Source of the DNA: Butyrivibrio sp. INlla18
GTDB lineage: Bacteria > Bacillota > Clostridia > Lachnospirales > Lachnospiraceae
Assembly: GCF_900103635.1 (NCBI RefSeq)
Contig: NZ_FMXK01000009.1
Location: forward strand, 1 to 64,000
Direction of reading: 5' to 3'
Length of the DNA: 64,000 nucleotides
Positions 24,983-33,143 of this stretch are shown here, piece after piece. Made by a program: the position numbers and the translations under genes. The number at the start of each line of letters is the position of its first letter. Positions within the stretch are counted from its first letter, which is position 1. The notes beneath the pieces are model-generated. The model was not told where the DNA came from and did no database searches. It saw nothing but the letters and a program-made list of their open reading frames with translations.

Positions 24983-26019
24983 ACTGCCTTTTCCTCTTGC
25001 ATACCTCTGTTACTAACTTCAATGACCTTATTTAATGTCTCAAGAGCTTTGCCTGAATCGATGAGCTCTGCTGCAAGCTTGACACCATCTGCAAAGGTAT
25101 CAGCCTTACCGCCTATATAAAGAGATGCACCTGCATTAAGGAGAACTGCCTCTCTCTTTGGTCCTTTTTCGCCCTTAAGGATTGAAAGTGTGATCTGAGC
25201 GTTCTCTTCTGGAGTTCCACCCTTAAGCTCGTCCTTTGAGCATGTCTTAAAGCCAAAGTCCTCAGGAGTGATCTCGTAGGTCTTGTACCATCCGTCTCTG
25301 ATCTCACAGATAGTAGTTGGGCAGCTCATTGAGATCTCATCAAGCTTGTCCTGACCAAATACCACCATTCCTCTCTGAACACCAAGGCTTACAAGAACCT
25401 GTGCAAGGGGCTCAACAAGATAACCATCGTATACCCCCAGAAGTTGCATCTTTGGTGAACCAGGATTTGTAAGAGGTCCTAAGATGTTGAACACTGTTCT
25501 AAAGCCAAGCTCTCTTCTGATGGCACCTACGTACTTCATTGAAGTGTGATACTTCTGAGCAAAGAAGAAGCACATTCCAGCCTCTTTTAACAGTTCAACG
25601 CACTTGTCCGGGGACTGATCAATGTTAACCCCAAGAGCTTCAAGACAATCAGCTGTTCCGCACTTGGATGAAGCTGCTCTGTTTCCGTGCTTGGCAACCT
25701 TCATGCCACCAGCTGCAGCCACAAGAGCTGATGTTGTTGAGATATTAAAGCTTCCTGCGTTATCTCCGCCTGTTCCTACGATCTCAAAGATATCCATTCC
25801 AGTGTCTACCTTAGTTGCATGATCTCTCATAGCTGCGGCGCAGCCAGCGATCTCTTCAGTAGTCTCAGCTCTTGCACTCTTAGTAGAAAGAGCTGACAAA
25901 AACGCAGCATTCTGAGTTGGAGTTGTCTCGCCGCTCATGATCTCATTCATTACTGCATAGGCCTCATCATAAGTAAGGTCTTCCTTGTTTACGATTTTTA
26001 CGATTGCTTCTTTGATCAT
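24979..26019 (-). CDS. trpD: anthranilate phosphoribosyltransferase
   Basis: The 346-aa enzyme transfers phosphoribose to anthranilate. It shows [17 protein letters not shown] for [25 protein letters not shown], and [10 protein letters not shown]. It is the first gene after the T-box leader. The usual partner TrpG is not fused to it and is not encoded nearby. AAAAGGAG precedes the ATG. Confidence 0.97.
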   Translation of the reverse strand: MIKEAIVKIVNKEDLTYDEAYAVMNEIMSGETTPTQNAAFLSALSTKSARAETTEEIAGCAAAMRDHATKVDTGMDIFEIVGTGGDNAGSFNISTTSALVAAAGGMKVAKHGNRAASSKCGTADCLEALGVNIDQSPDKCVELLKEAGMCFFFAQKYHTSMKYVGAIRRELGFRTVFNILGPLTNPGSPKMQLLGVYDGYLVEPLAQVLVSLGVQRGMVVFGQDKLDEISMSCPTTICEIRDGWYKTYEITPEDFGFKTCSKDELKGGTPEENAQITLSILKGEKGPKREAVLLNAGASLYIGGKADTFADGVKLAAELIDSGKALETLNKVIEVSNRGMQEEKAV

Positions 26020-26062
26020 TGTTCCATTCTCCTTTTCCCAAAATTAAGTTGGTAAAAAAATA

Positions 26063-26094
26063 AAGCATCTCGACAATTCTCTGTCTGGATGCTT
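26063..26094 (-). terminator. second terminator in the trp leader
   Basis: AAGCATC and GATGCTT pair, with an inner GACA/TGTC stem, and a run of seven T follows on the minus strand. It is close to the first leader terminator and shares its GACAGAGA sequence, so it looks like a duplicated attenuator. It is 44 bases upstream of trpD and has no antiterminator of its own that I can see. Confidence 0.75.
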
Positions 26095-26104
26095 CACATA
26101 AAAA

Positions 26105-26135
26105 GTCCTCGACAGATATTGTCTCTGTCAAGGAC
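26105..26135 (-). terminator. T-box-controlled terminator
   Basis: GTCCTTGACAGA pairs with TCTGTCGAGGAC (one mismatch) and is followed by TTTT on the minus strand. Its 5' arm contains the CCTTG used by the antiterminator, so it is the regulated terminator. Confidence 0.85.
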
Positions 26136-26403
26136 GAATGAGTTTTAAACTTAATCCGCGGTGCCACCTTGAATTCACGTAGTACGTGCGCTTTACAGGA
26201 TACCAACATATCCCTGACTACTAACGGGAGTCTGCCGTCATGGAATACTCACTAAATATGTTAAGATCAGCTTTGACCATGCCCTCCGCGGTCCATTTGA
26301 TAGTTTGTTTCACGTCTGGTTCTCAGCATCCCAAACTCTCTGTGGTGGCATTGCTACCGTTATCTCCGCTTCATCGGTTTAAACTATTAACTTGTTAGAT
26401 TGA

Positions 26404-26432
26404 ATTCTACGCCCCCACTAAAAAATTGTCAA
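26404..26432 (-). promoter_or_regulatory. trp operon promoter
   Basis: On the minus strand TTGACA (26427-26432), a 17-bp spacer containing GTGGGGG, and TAGAAT (26404-26409). It begins the T-box leader. The same AT-rich gap must also hold the divergent promoter of the Fe-S flavoprotein; a TATGAT at 26470-26475 on the plus strand is the likely -10. Confidence 0.8.
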
Positions 26433-26530
26433 TAAAAAATATTTTTTCACTTCTAGTTTCCATAGCCGATATGATAAAATTTAGATAGCAAAAAAACTAT
26501 ATCTTATATGGGAAAAAAGGGGATTTTTTT

Positions 26531-29347
26531 ATGGCAACAAATGTCAAAGAGTGGAAACTCGGGGATCCTATGATCAACGAGAACGACTACTGGCAGGACC
26601 CTAATTATGTGGCAGAGGATCCTGAAAAAGAAAAGCTGGTCCTTAAGTTGGCAACCATGATAACGGACCGCTACGTCAAAAAACTTACTGGTAAGATCAA
26701 TAACAGAGATCCAGAATATTGGATGCTTGATATGATCCTTACCAAAGAGCAGGTCAAGTTCTTGATAAATTTCAAGAAGACCCGCGTTCCTTATTCTATT
26801 CCAGAGCTTGCACAGATGAATAACATGTCCGAAGAAGAAACAACCAAGATGGTTGAGCGTCTTCGCTGGATCGGTATTATTGAGCAAAATAGGGCAAAGA
26901 CTGAGGATAAGCATCTTCAGTATGAGCTTCCTATCTTCGTTCCTGGCTCAGCAGAGTTTATGATGATGCAGGAAAAGCTTACTGAGGAGTTCCCTCAGCT
27001 TGCTACATTCTTTAACCTCATGACTCAGCTCCCACTTGCAGGTATCACTCAGATGGTTCCTCCAGGAGGCGCCGGAGTCGGAATGCACGTTATTCCTGTA
27101 GAAAAAGCTATCGAACTTGAGAATCAGTCTGTTCCAGTTGAGCATCTCTCAAGATGGATCGACATGTATGATAAATTTGGAATTTCAGAATGTTCATGCC
27201 GTAAACAGCAGGCAATGCGCGGTGAAGGAAGTGGTGAGATCCGCGGCGAGTACTGTATCGGTATGGGCGATATGGCTGAATACATGGATGATCGTGGAAT
27301 CGGTCATTATGTTTCCAAAGAAGAAGTATATGAAATATTAAAGAGAGCTGAGCGTCACGGCTACGTTCACCAGATCACAAACATTGACGGCGAGGGCAAG
27401 ATCGTTGCTATCTGTAACTGCGCTCCTGGCGTTTGTAACGCTCTTCGTACATCACAGCTTTATAACACTCCTAACCTCTCTGCATCAGCATATCGTGCTC
27501 ATGTAGAAAAAGATAAGTGTGTTGCCTGTGGTAAGTGCGTTGAGGTCTGTCCTGTTGGCGCAGCTAAACTTGGCCAAAAGCTCTGTAAAAAAGACGGAAG
27601 CGAAGTTAAATATCCAAAGACTCAGCTTCCTGACAATAAAAAGTGGGGACCAGATAAGTGGAACTACAACTACAGAGATGACGCCAAGATCAACTGTTAC
27701 GAAACAGGTACTGCTCCATGTAAAACAGCCTGCCCTGTACACCTTTCAGTTCAGGGTTATATCAAGATGGCTGCAGAAGGCAGATATGAAGATGCATTAA
27801 AGCTCATTAAACAAGACAATCCATTCCCAATGATCTGCGGCGCTGTATGTAACAGACGTTGTGAGGATGCCTGTACAAGAGGAACAATCGATCAGCCTCT
27901 TGCTATCGATGAGATCAAGAAGTTCATTGCATCTTTGGACCTTAAGAAAAGCGAAAGATACATTCCTCTTTGTGAAAAGCACGACGGCGGTTTCTGGAGC
28001 GATGACTATAAAGTTGCTGTTATCGGCGGAGGTCCTGCTGGTCTTTCTGCTGCCTTTTTCCTTAGAGAGAACGGCTATCCAGTAACTGTTTTTGAAAAAG
28101 AAAAAAGACCTGGCGGAATGCTGATGAATGGTATTCCAAGCTATCGTCTTGAAAAAGATATAATCGAAGCCGAGATCGATGTCATCAAGCAGATGGGCGT
28201 TGAGATCAAGTGCGGCATAGACGTAGGAAAAGACGTTACTATTGAGCAGCTTAGAAATGAAGGTTACAAGGCATTCTTTGTTGCTATCGGAATGCAGGGC
28301 GGACGTCTTGCAGGTGTTCCTGGCGAAGATGCAGCCGGCGTTCAGACAGGTGTAGATTTCCTTCGTACTATTAACCAAGATCACTCAGTTAAGCTAAATG
28401 GCGATACTGTTGTTGTTGGCGGCGGTAACGTTGCAATCGACGTAGCAAGAACTGCTGTAAGAGCCGGTGCTTCTAAGGTCACAATGCTGTGTCTTGAAAG
28501 TGAAAAAGAAATGCCTGCTGCAAGAGATGAAGTTGAAGAAGCTTTAGAAGAAGGCATTGAAGTTAAGAATGGCTGGGGACCAAAGGAAGTCGTTACAGAA
28601 AATGGTCACGTAAAGAGCGTTATCTTCAAAAGATGCACAAGCGTATTTGACAGCGAGCACAGATTTGCTCCAGTTTATGACGAAAACGATACTATAGAGA
28701 TTCCTTGTGAGAATCTCCTTCTCTCAATCGGTCAGTCAGTTCAGTGGGGAGACATTCTTAAAGGAACCAAGGTTGAGCTTAATAGAAACGGCACAGCCAA
28801 GGCTGATCCACTTACAAGACAGACTGCAGAGCCTGATATCTTTGTAGGCGGCGATGTATTTACCGGTGCAAAATTTGCAATCGATGCCATCGCTGGTGGC
28901 CGAGAAGGCTTCGTTTCTATCAACCGCTTCGTGCACAAAGGAAACAGACTAGATCTCGCCAGAGACAGACGTGAATTTATTGAGCTTGATAAGGATGACA
29001 TCCAGGTTGAGAGCTTTGATAATGCCAAGAGACAGATTCCTGGCAAAAAAGCCGGTATTGCCAAAGATACCTTTGTAGACCTTAGACTTACCCTTACAGA
29101 AGAACAGGTTAAGGCAGAAGCTTCAAGATGTCTTGGCTGCGGTGCTACAACTGTTGATGAAAACAGATGTATCGGATGTGGTCTTTGCACTACCAAGTGT
29201 GAATTTGACGCTATCCACTTATCTCGTGACATTCCAGAAGCAAGCACAATGTATAGAGCTGAAGATAAGATGAAGGCCGTCGGTCCATATGCAGTTAAAC
29301 GTGCTGGAAAGATACTTATCAACAAGATCACTGGCGACAAGAAATAA
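26531..29347 (+). CDS. multi-cluster Fe-S/FAD pyridine-nucleotide oxidoreductase (GltD/NfnB-like)
   Basis: The 938-aa cytoplasmic protein is a fusion. Residues about 1-320 form a helical/winged-helix-like region with a Cys set CSCR (221-224), CIG and ICNCAPGVC. A ferredoxin motif CVACGKCVEVCPVG follows (330-343). Next are a GltD-type helical Fe-S domain (PCKTACPVH near 400, CGAVCNRRCEDAC near 436-448) and an FAD/NAD(P) module with VIGGGPAGLSAAF (498-510) and VVGGGNVAIDVA. It ends in a CIGCGLCTTKCEFDA ferredoxin motif. This resembles glutamate-synthase small subunit and NADH-ferredoxin reductases that shuttle electrons between NAD(P)H and ferredoxin. No glutamate synthase large subunit is adjacent, so the electron partner is unknown. 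Confidence 0.85.
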   Translation: MATNVKEWKLGDPMINENDYWQDPNYVAEDPEKEKLVLKLATMITDRYVKKLTGKINNRDPEYWMLDMILTKEQVKFLINFKKTRVPYSIPELAQMNNMSEEETTKMVERLRWIGIIEQNRAKTEDKHLQYELPIFVPGSAEFMMMQEKLTEEFPQLATFFNLMTQLPLAGITQMVPPGGAGVGMHVIPVEKAIELENQSVPVEHLSRWIDMYDKFGISECSCRKQQAMRGEGSGEIRGEYCIGMGDMAEYMDDRGIGHYVSKEEVYEILKRAERHGYVHQITNIDGEGKIVAICNCAPGVCNALRTSQLYNTPNLSASAYRAHVEKDKCVACGKCVEVCPVGAAKLGQKLCKKDGSEVKYPKTQLPDNKKWGPDKWNYNYRDDAKINCYETGTAPCKTACPVHLSVQGYIKMAAEGRYEDALKLIKQDNPFPMICGAVCNRRCEDACTRGTIDQPLAIDEIKKFIASLDLKKSERYIPLCEKHDGGFWSDDYKVAVIGGGPAGLSAAFFLRENGYPVTVFEKEKRPGGMLMNGIPSYRLEKDIIEAEIDVIKQMGVEIKCGIDVGKDVTIEQLRNEGYKAFFVAIGMQGGRLAGVPGEDAAGVQTGVDFLRTINQDHSVKLNGDTVVVGGGNVAIDVARTAVRAGASKVTMLCLESEKEMPAARDEVEEALEEGIEVKNGWGPKEVVTENGHVKSVIFKRCTSVFDSEHRFAPVYDENDTIEIPCENLLLSIGQSVQWGDILKGTKVELNRNGTAKADPLTRQTAEPDIFVGGDVFTGAKFAIDAIAGGREGFVSINRFVHKGNRLDLARDRREFIELDKDDIQVESFDNAKRQIPGKKAGIAKDTFVDLRLTLTEEQVKAEASRCLGCGATTVDENRCIGCGLCTTKCEFDAIHLSRDIPEASTMYRAEDKMKAVGPYAVKRAGKILINKITGDKK

Positions 29348-29367
29348 TTCTTTTTGTGAATACTAAT

Positions 29368-29402
29368 AAAGGCTTGATCCCTTAAAACAGGATCAAGCCT
29401 TT
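29368..29402. terminator. bidirectional terminator between convergent genes
   Basis: AAAGGCTTGATCC and GGATCAAGCCTTT form a 13-bp stem with a 9-base loop. TTTTC follows on the plus strand and a T-rich run follows on the minus strand. It serves the flavoprotein gene and the convergent DUF4317 gene. Confidence 0.9.
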
Positions 29403-29414
29403 TTCTTTATAAGA

Positions 29415-30551
29415 TTACTTATTCATAAATGTTCTTACATTGATTCCATTAACTTCGATGTGATCATCAACCTCGATCACAAGGCACTGTCTGCCATCAA
29501 TGATCTTGGATTCTACAAGATCAGTTCTGTCTGGCTTAACCTTGATGACTACGTCAGGAGTCTCGATGTCGAACTTCTTGGTGTTTGCAATGTTGCTAGC
29601 AAGAAGTGGGAAGTCCTCATCTCCTGCGCACTTTGTATAATTCTCTTCAAAATAGCCAAGTCGTTCTTCTGAAACGCCACTATCATGAAGGAGCTGCTTA
29701 ACATCATCTTTTTTAAGCTCAAGTGGCTCTGAATCTCCTTCGTGATTTTCGATCATCTCATTAAGATTATCATGGATATTTCTCATGATATCGTAGTCAG
29801 CATCCTCACCGATAGTATTCTGAACTACCGCATCAAAAAGATCTCTTTGCTCTGGAGCAGAGATAGGTGCTCTTCCGCCAAACATAGCCTCAACAAACTC
29901 AGGCTGAAGGTCATCAGGCTTCTTGGTAAAATAGAGCATGTTGTGGATGTCTGTATCTCTTTCTATAAATGCTGGGAAAAGAAATCCCTTAGTAGGTCCG
30001 TCTACTATCCAGTCACGATATCTGTCTTCAATTACATTCTTGGTCTCATTGTAACCAAGACCTGCCTTGGAGAGCTTAACAGGACAGATACTACAAAGAA
30101 TATAGTCGTAGATCTTGTCTGAAGCATCTTCCATCTCGATACCATCACTTGTAACGCCAGGGATATCATAGACTGCGTGAACTAAGATAATATAGTAGTT
30201 CTCGCCATTTACATAATTGGCTATGATCTTGTCGTAGCACTCATCCACAAGCTCGTCATCCTCAAGCTTGGAATTACGCAAGGTCAAAAGAAAGTCCTGA
30301 GTCCCTCCTGGCTGTTCCTGTTCAAGAGGAAACTCAAGACTGATCAGATTCTTGCCAAATGTTCCGGCTAAAGTATGCTGAAATATATCCAGATATTTGT
30401 ACATCTCCTCATCTGGGAGCTGTCCGAAAGCCTTTCTAAATGTTAGTTTCTTGTTCTTTTCATGATCCACGTAGCAACCACAGATGTGATCGATAGTGCA
30501 TCTGTCTGGTGTAAACTGTTTCTTGATCTCTAATGTTTCTGCCTTATTCAT
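29415..30551 (-). CDS. DUF4317 family protein
   Basis: The 378-aa soluble protein begins MNKAETLEIKKQFTPDRCTI and has ICGCYVDHEKNKK soon after, the start typical of DUF4317, a family common in Lachnospiraceae. No membrane segment, signal or catalytic motif is visible. It follows the CheC-like gene by nine bases and is probably cotranscribed with it. Function unknown. Confidence 0.88.
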   Translation of the reverse strand: MNKAETLEIKKQFTPDRCTIDHICGCYVDHEKNKKLTFRKAFGQLPDEEMYKYLDIFQHTLAGTFGKNLISLEFPLEQEQPGGTQDFLLTLRNSKLEDDELVDECYDKIIANYVNGENYYIILVHAVYDIPGVTSDGIEMEDASDKIYDYILCSICPVKLSKAGLGYNETKNVIEDRYRDWIVDGPTKGFLFPAFIERDTDIHNMLYFTKKPDDLQPEFVEAMFGGRAPISAPEQRDLFDAVVQNTIGEDADYDIMRNIHDNLNEMIENHEGDSEPLELKKDDVKQLLHDSGVSEERLGYFEENYTKCAGDEDFPLLASNIANTKKFDIETPDVVIKVKPDRTDLVESKIIDGRQCLVIEVDDHIEVNGINVRTFMNK

Positions 30552-30560
30552 AATCTAGTA

Positions 30561-31166
30561 TTATTTTCCTTTTTCAATAAATTTTTGGCACATATCCTCA
30601 GCGAACTGCACTGGATATAGCTGTACCATTACGGAATCAATAAGATCTCCTATTGTCATCCTAAAAGCTATTTTAACAAATTTATCGTAAGTAGTATCAA
30701 ACATTTTTTCAAAAACTTTAATACTTTCTACGTCGATCTGATTAACTATAGGAGTACTGATATCTGTAGCAATTCCAAGCATGGAAGAAAGAGATGTGGC
30801 ACTGGTTCCCATCATCTGATTCATAGCTTCAGAAGCAGCAGAAAGATGCAGCTCAGTGATCTCTCCAGCTGTATTTGTTCCATCTCCGCCCATCATCAGA
30901 TCTGTCATAACCTTCACATCATGTTCCTTGAGCACAAGTACGTTATTGCCCTCAAGTCCTTTTACATAATGTATCTGCACGAAAATACAGGTCTTTTCAT
31001 AATCATCAAGAGCTTCACTTCTCTTAATGATCTTGACGTTAGGAGTTGTTATATCAACCTTACGATTAACCATCATGCTAAGTGTGGTTGCGGAATTACC
31101 CATACTGATATTAGCTATTTCACCAAGGATATCAACCTGATCATTTGTTAAGATAATCTCTTCCAA
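30561..31166 (-). CDS. CheC/FliY-type phosphatase, stand-alone
   Basis: The 201-aa protein is read from a TTG because GGAGG sits eight bases upstream and family homology begins right there (EEIILTNDQVDILGEIANI). The longer in-frame extension is AT-rich and does not look like this family. It has both phosphatase motifs D/S-x3-E-x2-N: DILGEIAN near the start and SAASEAMN in the middle, each followed by a TP about 20 residues later. CheC/FliY proteins dephosphorylate CheY-P. It lacks the C-terminal FliN domain of FliY. No chemotaxis or flagellar gene is near, so the target is unclear. Confidence 0.85.
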   Translation of the reverse strand: MEEIILTNDQVDILGEIANISMGNSATTLSMMVNRKVDITTPNVKIIKRSEALDDYEKTCIFVQIHYVKGLEGNNVLVLKEHDVKVMTDLMMGGDGTNTAGEITELHLSAASEAMNQMMGTSATSLSSMLGIATDISTPIVNQIDVESIKVFEKMFDTTYDKFVKIAFRMTIGDLIDSVMVQLYPVQFAEDMCQKFIEKGK

Positions 31167-31372
31167 GTTACGCACCTCCACCAAATTTAGTGATAAACCA
31201 TATATATATTGTAATTTATTATAGATTACATTGTAAAGATGATTTACGTTATTACCGCAAGGTTTATTCTTTTTTAAGAATATAATGATGTCATTAATCG
31301 TTAGAATTAGTATAATAAAAGAGAGCATTTTTGAACGCTTATGAATTTCTATGATTATTATTCTTTTTGCAA

Positions 31373-31419
31373 TTTGATTATTTTTGATTTTTTGTGATTG
31401 CCTTTGATTGAGTTTGATG
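31373..31419. repeat. five TTTGATT repeats at exact 10-bp spacing, likely FruR operator array
   Basis: TTTGATT (31373), TTTGATT (31383), TGTGATT (31393), TTTGATT (31403) and TTTGATG (31413) start exactly ten bases apart, so all face nearly the same side of the helix. The array lies 40-90 bases upstream of the DeoR-type regulator gene and overlaps its likely -35 box. Phased direct repeats are a known operator style for DeoR-family sugar regulators; the assignment to FruR is inferred from position. Confidence 0.75.
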
Positions 31420-31433
31420 TTATCATCTATAAG
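31404..31433 (+). promoter_or_regulatory. probable promoter of the fru-pts operon
   Basis: TTGATT (31404-31409) and TATAAG (31428-31433) are separated by 18 bases. The -35 box is part of the fourth TTTGATT repeat. The start codon of fruR is 28 bases further on, after AGAGG. Confidence 0.5.
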
Positions 31434-31461
31434 CTAATAAAAAAATATAAAAGAGGCAAGT

Positions 31462-32208
31462 ATGCTTACAAAAGAACGACGTGATCTGATAGTTTCATAT
31501 ATTAATGAAAATAATGCAGTTACTGTTGCGCAGCTTATGGAGCAATTTGATGCTTCCGCAGCCACTATACGCAGAGATCTTTCAGTCCTCCACGATGAAA
31601 AAAGAATTCTTAAGGTTTTTGGCGGCGCAACTTCTTTAAGTTCTACTGATGTCAACACTATTGAGCCCACAGTATCAGCCAAGGCTTCTCTTAATATTGA
31701 GGAAAAAGAAGCAATCAGCAGATATGCTGCTTCTCTCATAAACGATGACGACTTTGTATATATTGACTCTGGTACTACAACTTTGGAGATGATCAAATAC
31801 ATCGACAATGCCAAAGCCAAGTACATCACTAACGGTATCGTTCATGCCAAGAAGCTTCTTGAAAAGAACTTAAATACCATGATCATTGGTGGCAGATGCA
31901 AATTTGCTACTGAGGCTATCATTGGTCCTGACTGTATCGAGGGAATCAGTAAATATCATTTCACCAAAGCTTTTATGGGAACTAACGGCATCTCTTTAAC
32001 CGCAGGCTTTACTACTCCCGATGTAGATGAAGCCCTTGTTAAAGCAGAAGCCGTCAAGCATGCTTACATCTCTTATATTCTTGCAGACCACAGCAAATTT
32101 GGACTGGTTAGTTCTGTAACTTTTGCTGATATTACTAAATGCTGCATCATAACTGACAAAGAGCCCAAGGCAAGTTATGGCAGCAAGACAATAATTAAGG
32201 TCGTATAA
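31462..32208 (+). CDS. fruR: DeoR-family regulator of fructose utilisation
   Basis: The 248-aa protein has the DeoR N-terminal helix-turn-helix (LTKERRDLIVSYINENNAV, QLMEQFDASAATIRRDLSVL) and a C-terminal sugar-phosphate sensor domain (YIDSGTTTLEMIKYI, FMGTNGISLTAGFTTPD, ILADHSKFG). It is the first gene of the fru-pts operon and probably represses it until fructose 1-phosphate binds. Binding to the phased repeats upstream is a reasonable inference. Confidence 0.92.
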   Translation: MLTKERRDLIVSYINENNAVTVAQLMEQFDASAATIRRDLSVLHDEKRILKVFGGATSLSSTDVNTIEPTVSAKASLNIEEKEAISRYAASLINDDDFVYIDSGTTTLEMIKYIDNAKAKYITNGIVHAKKLLEKNLNTMIIGGRCKFATEAIIGPDCIEGISKYHFTKAFMGTNGISLTAGFTTPDVDEALVKAEAVKHAYISYILADHSKFGLVSSVTFADITKCCIITDKEPKASYGSKTIIKVV

Positions 32209-32222
32209 AAAGGAGGAAAGCA

Positions 32223-33128
32223 ATGATTTACACCGTTACCTTTAATCCTGCAATCGATTATGTGGTACGAATGAGCGATGAGCTGCTCCCAGGAATGACC
32301 AACCGCTCCGATTCCGAAGAATGCTACTTTGGTGGCAAAGGAATAAATGTTTCTACCATCTTAAAGAACCTTGGACTTGATAATACAGCCCTTGGATTTG
32401 TTGCAGGCTTTACAGGCGATGCCATCGAGAAAAGCGTAAGTGAAAGAGGCATCAAAGCTGATTTCATCAAGTTAAAAGATGGTATTTCAAGAATCAATGT
32501 CAAGATCAAAGGTCAGGCAGAGACTGAGATAAATGCTCAGGGTCCTATGATTCCAGAAGAGGATCAAAAAAAGCTCTTTGACAAGATAAACACATTAAAA
32601 GATGGCGACATCCTTATCCTCGCAGGAAGTATTCCTAATTCTCTTCCAAGCGATGTATATGAAAAGATCATCGCCCTCGTAAATGACAGAAAGATCGAGG
32701 TTGTTGTGGATGCTACAAAGGATCTTTTGAAAAACGTCCTTAAATATCATCCATTCTTGATAAAGCCAAACAATCACGAACTTGGTGAGATGTTTGGAAC
32801 CGTCTTAAAGACAGACGAAGAGATTGAGACACACGCCAAGAAGCTTCAGGAGCTTGGTGCTAGAAACGTCCTCATCTCAATGGCTGGAGACGGAGCAATG
32901 CTTATTACTGAAACAGGCGAGAAATACAGAGTAGGTGTACCAAAGGGTAAAGTTAAAAACTCAGTAGGCGCAGGCGATTCAATGGTTGCCGGATTCGTAG
33001 CTGGATACCTCCAGACAGGTAGCTATGAAGAGGCACTCAAGATGGGTACTGCCGCAGGAAGCGCAACAGCTTTCTCAGATGACCTGGCAACAGGTGAAGC
33101 AATCAACGAACTGTACAAGAACCTATAA
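32223..33128 (+). CDS. fruK: 1-phosphofructokinase
   Basis: The 301-aa PfkB-family kinase phosphorylates fructose 1-phosphate from the PTS to fructose 1,6-bisphosphate. It begins MIYTVTFNPAIDYVV, has FGGKGINVS for substrate binding, LAGSIPNSLPSDVY, KPNNHELGEMFG, and the catalytic NSVGAGDSMVAGF. AGGAGG precedes it by a short gap. It lies between fruR and fruA. Confidence 0.95.
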   Translation: MIYTVTFNPAIDYVVRMSDELLPGMTNRSDSEECYFGGKGINVSTILKNLGLDNTALGFVAGFTGDAIEKSVSERGIKADFIKLKDGISRINVKIKGQAETEINAQGPMIPEEDQKKLFDKINTLKDGDILILAGSIPNSLPSDVYEKIIALVNDRKIEVVVDATKDLLKNVLKYHPFLIKPNNHELGEMFGTVLKTDEEIETHAKKLQELGARNVLISMAGDGAMLITETGEKYRVGVPKGKVKNSVGAGDSMVAGFVAGYLQTGSYEEALKMGTAAGSATAFSDDLATGEAINELYKNL

Positions 33129-33143
33129 GGTAAAGGAGGGTCT

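Larger units (their letters stand above)
26040..26397 (-). promoter_or_regulatory. tryptophan-specific T-box leader of the trp operon
   Basis: The minus-strand leader between promoter and trpD carries the hallmark T-box AAGGTGGCACCGCGG (26154-26168). Its TGGC bulge would pair with the GCCA end of uncharged tRNA-Trp. A UGG specifier (26293-26295), flanked as AAATGGACC, sits in Stem I with AGAGAG and GATGCTGAGA elements upstream. In the antiterminator CAAGG before the bulge can pair with CCTTG, which is also the 5' arm of the first terminator. Uncharged tRNA-Trp should therefore allow readthrough into trpDCFBA. Confidence 0.93.

Noticed and set aside
27797..29340. Two genes of about 195-199 aa on the minus strand
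   Set aside because: Both are antisense to the Fe-S flavoprotein whose motifs are intact in the other frame.
30561..31328. Longer CheC-like protein starting at an upstream codon
   Set aside because: GGAGG eight bases before a TTG and the start of family homology favour the shorter form; the extension is AT-rich and unrelated.
31373..31419. CRISPR-like repeat
   Set aside because: The unit is seven bases at a 10-bp pitch, far too short for repeats and spacers, and sits at a promoter.
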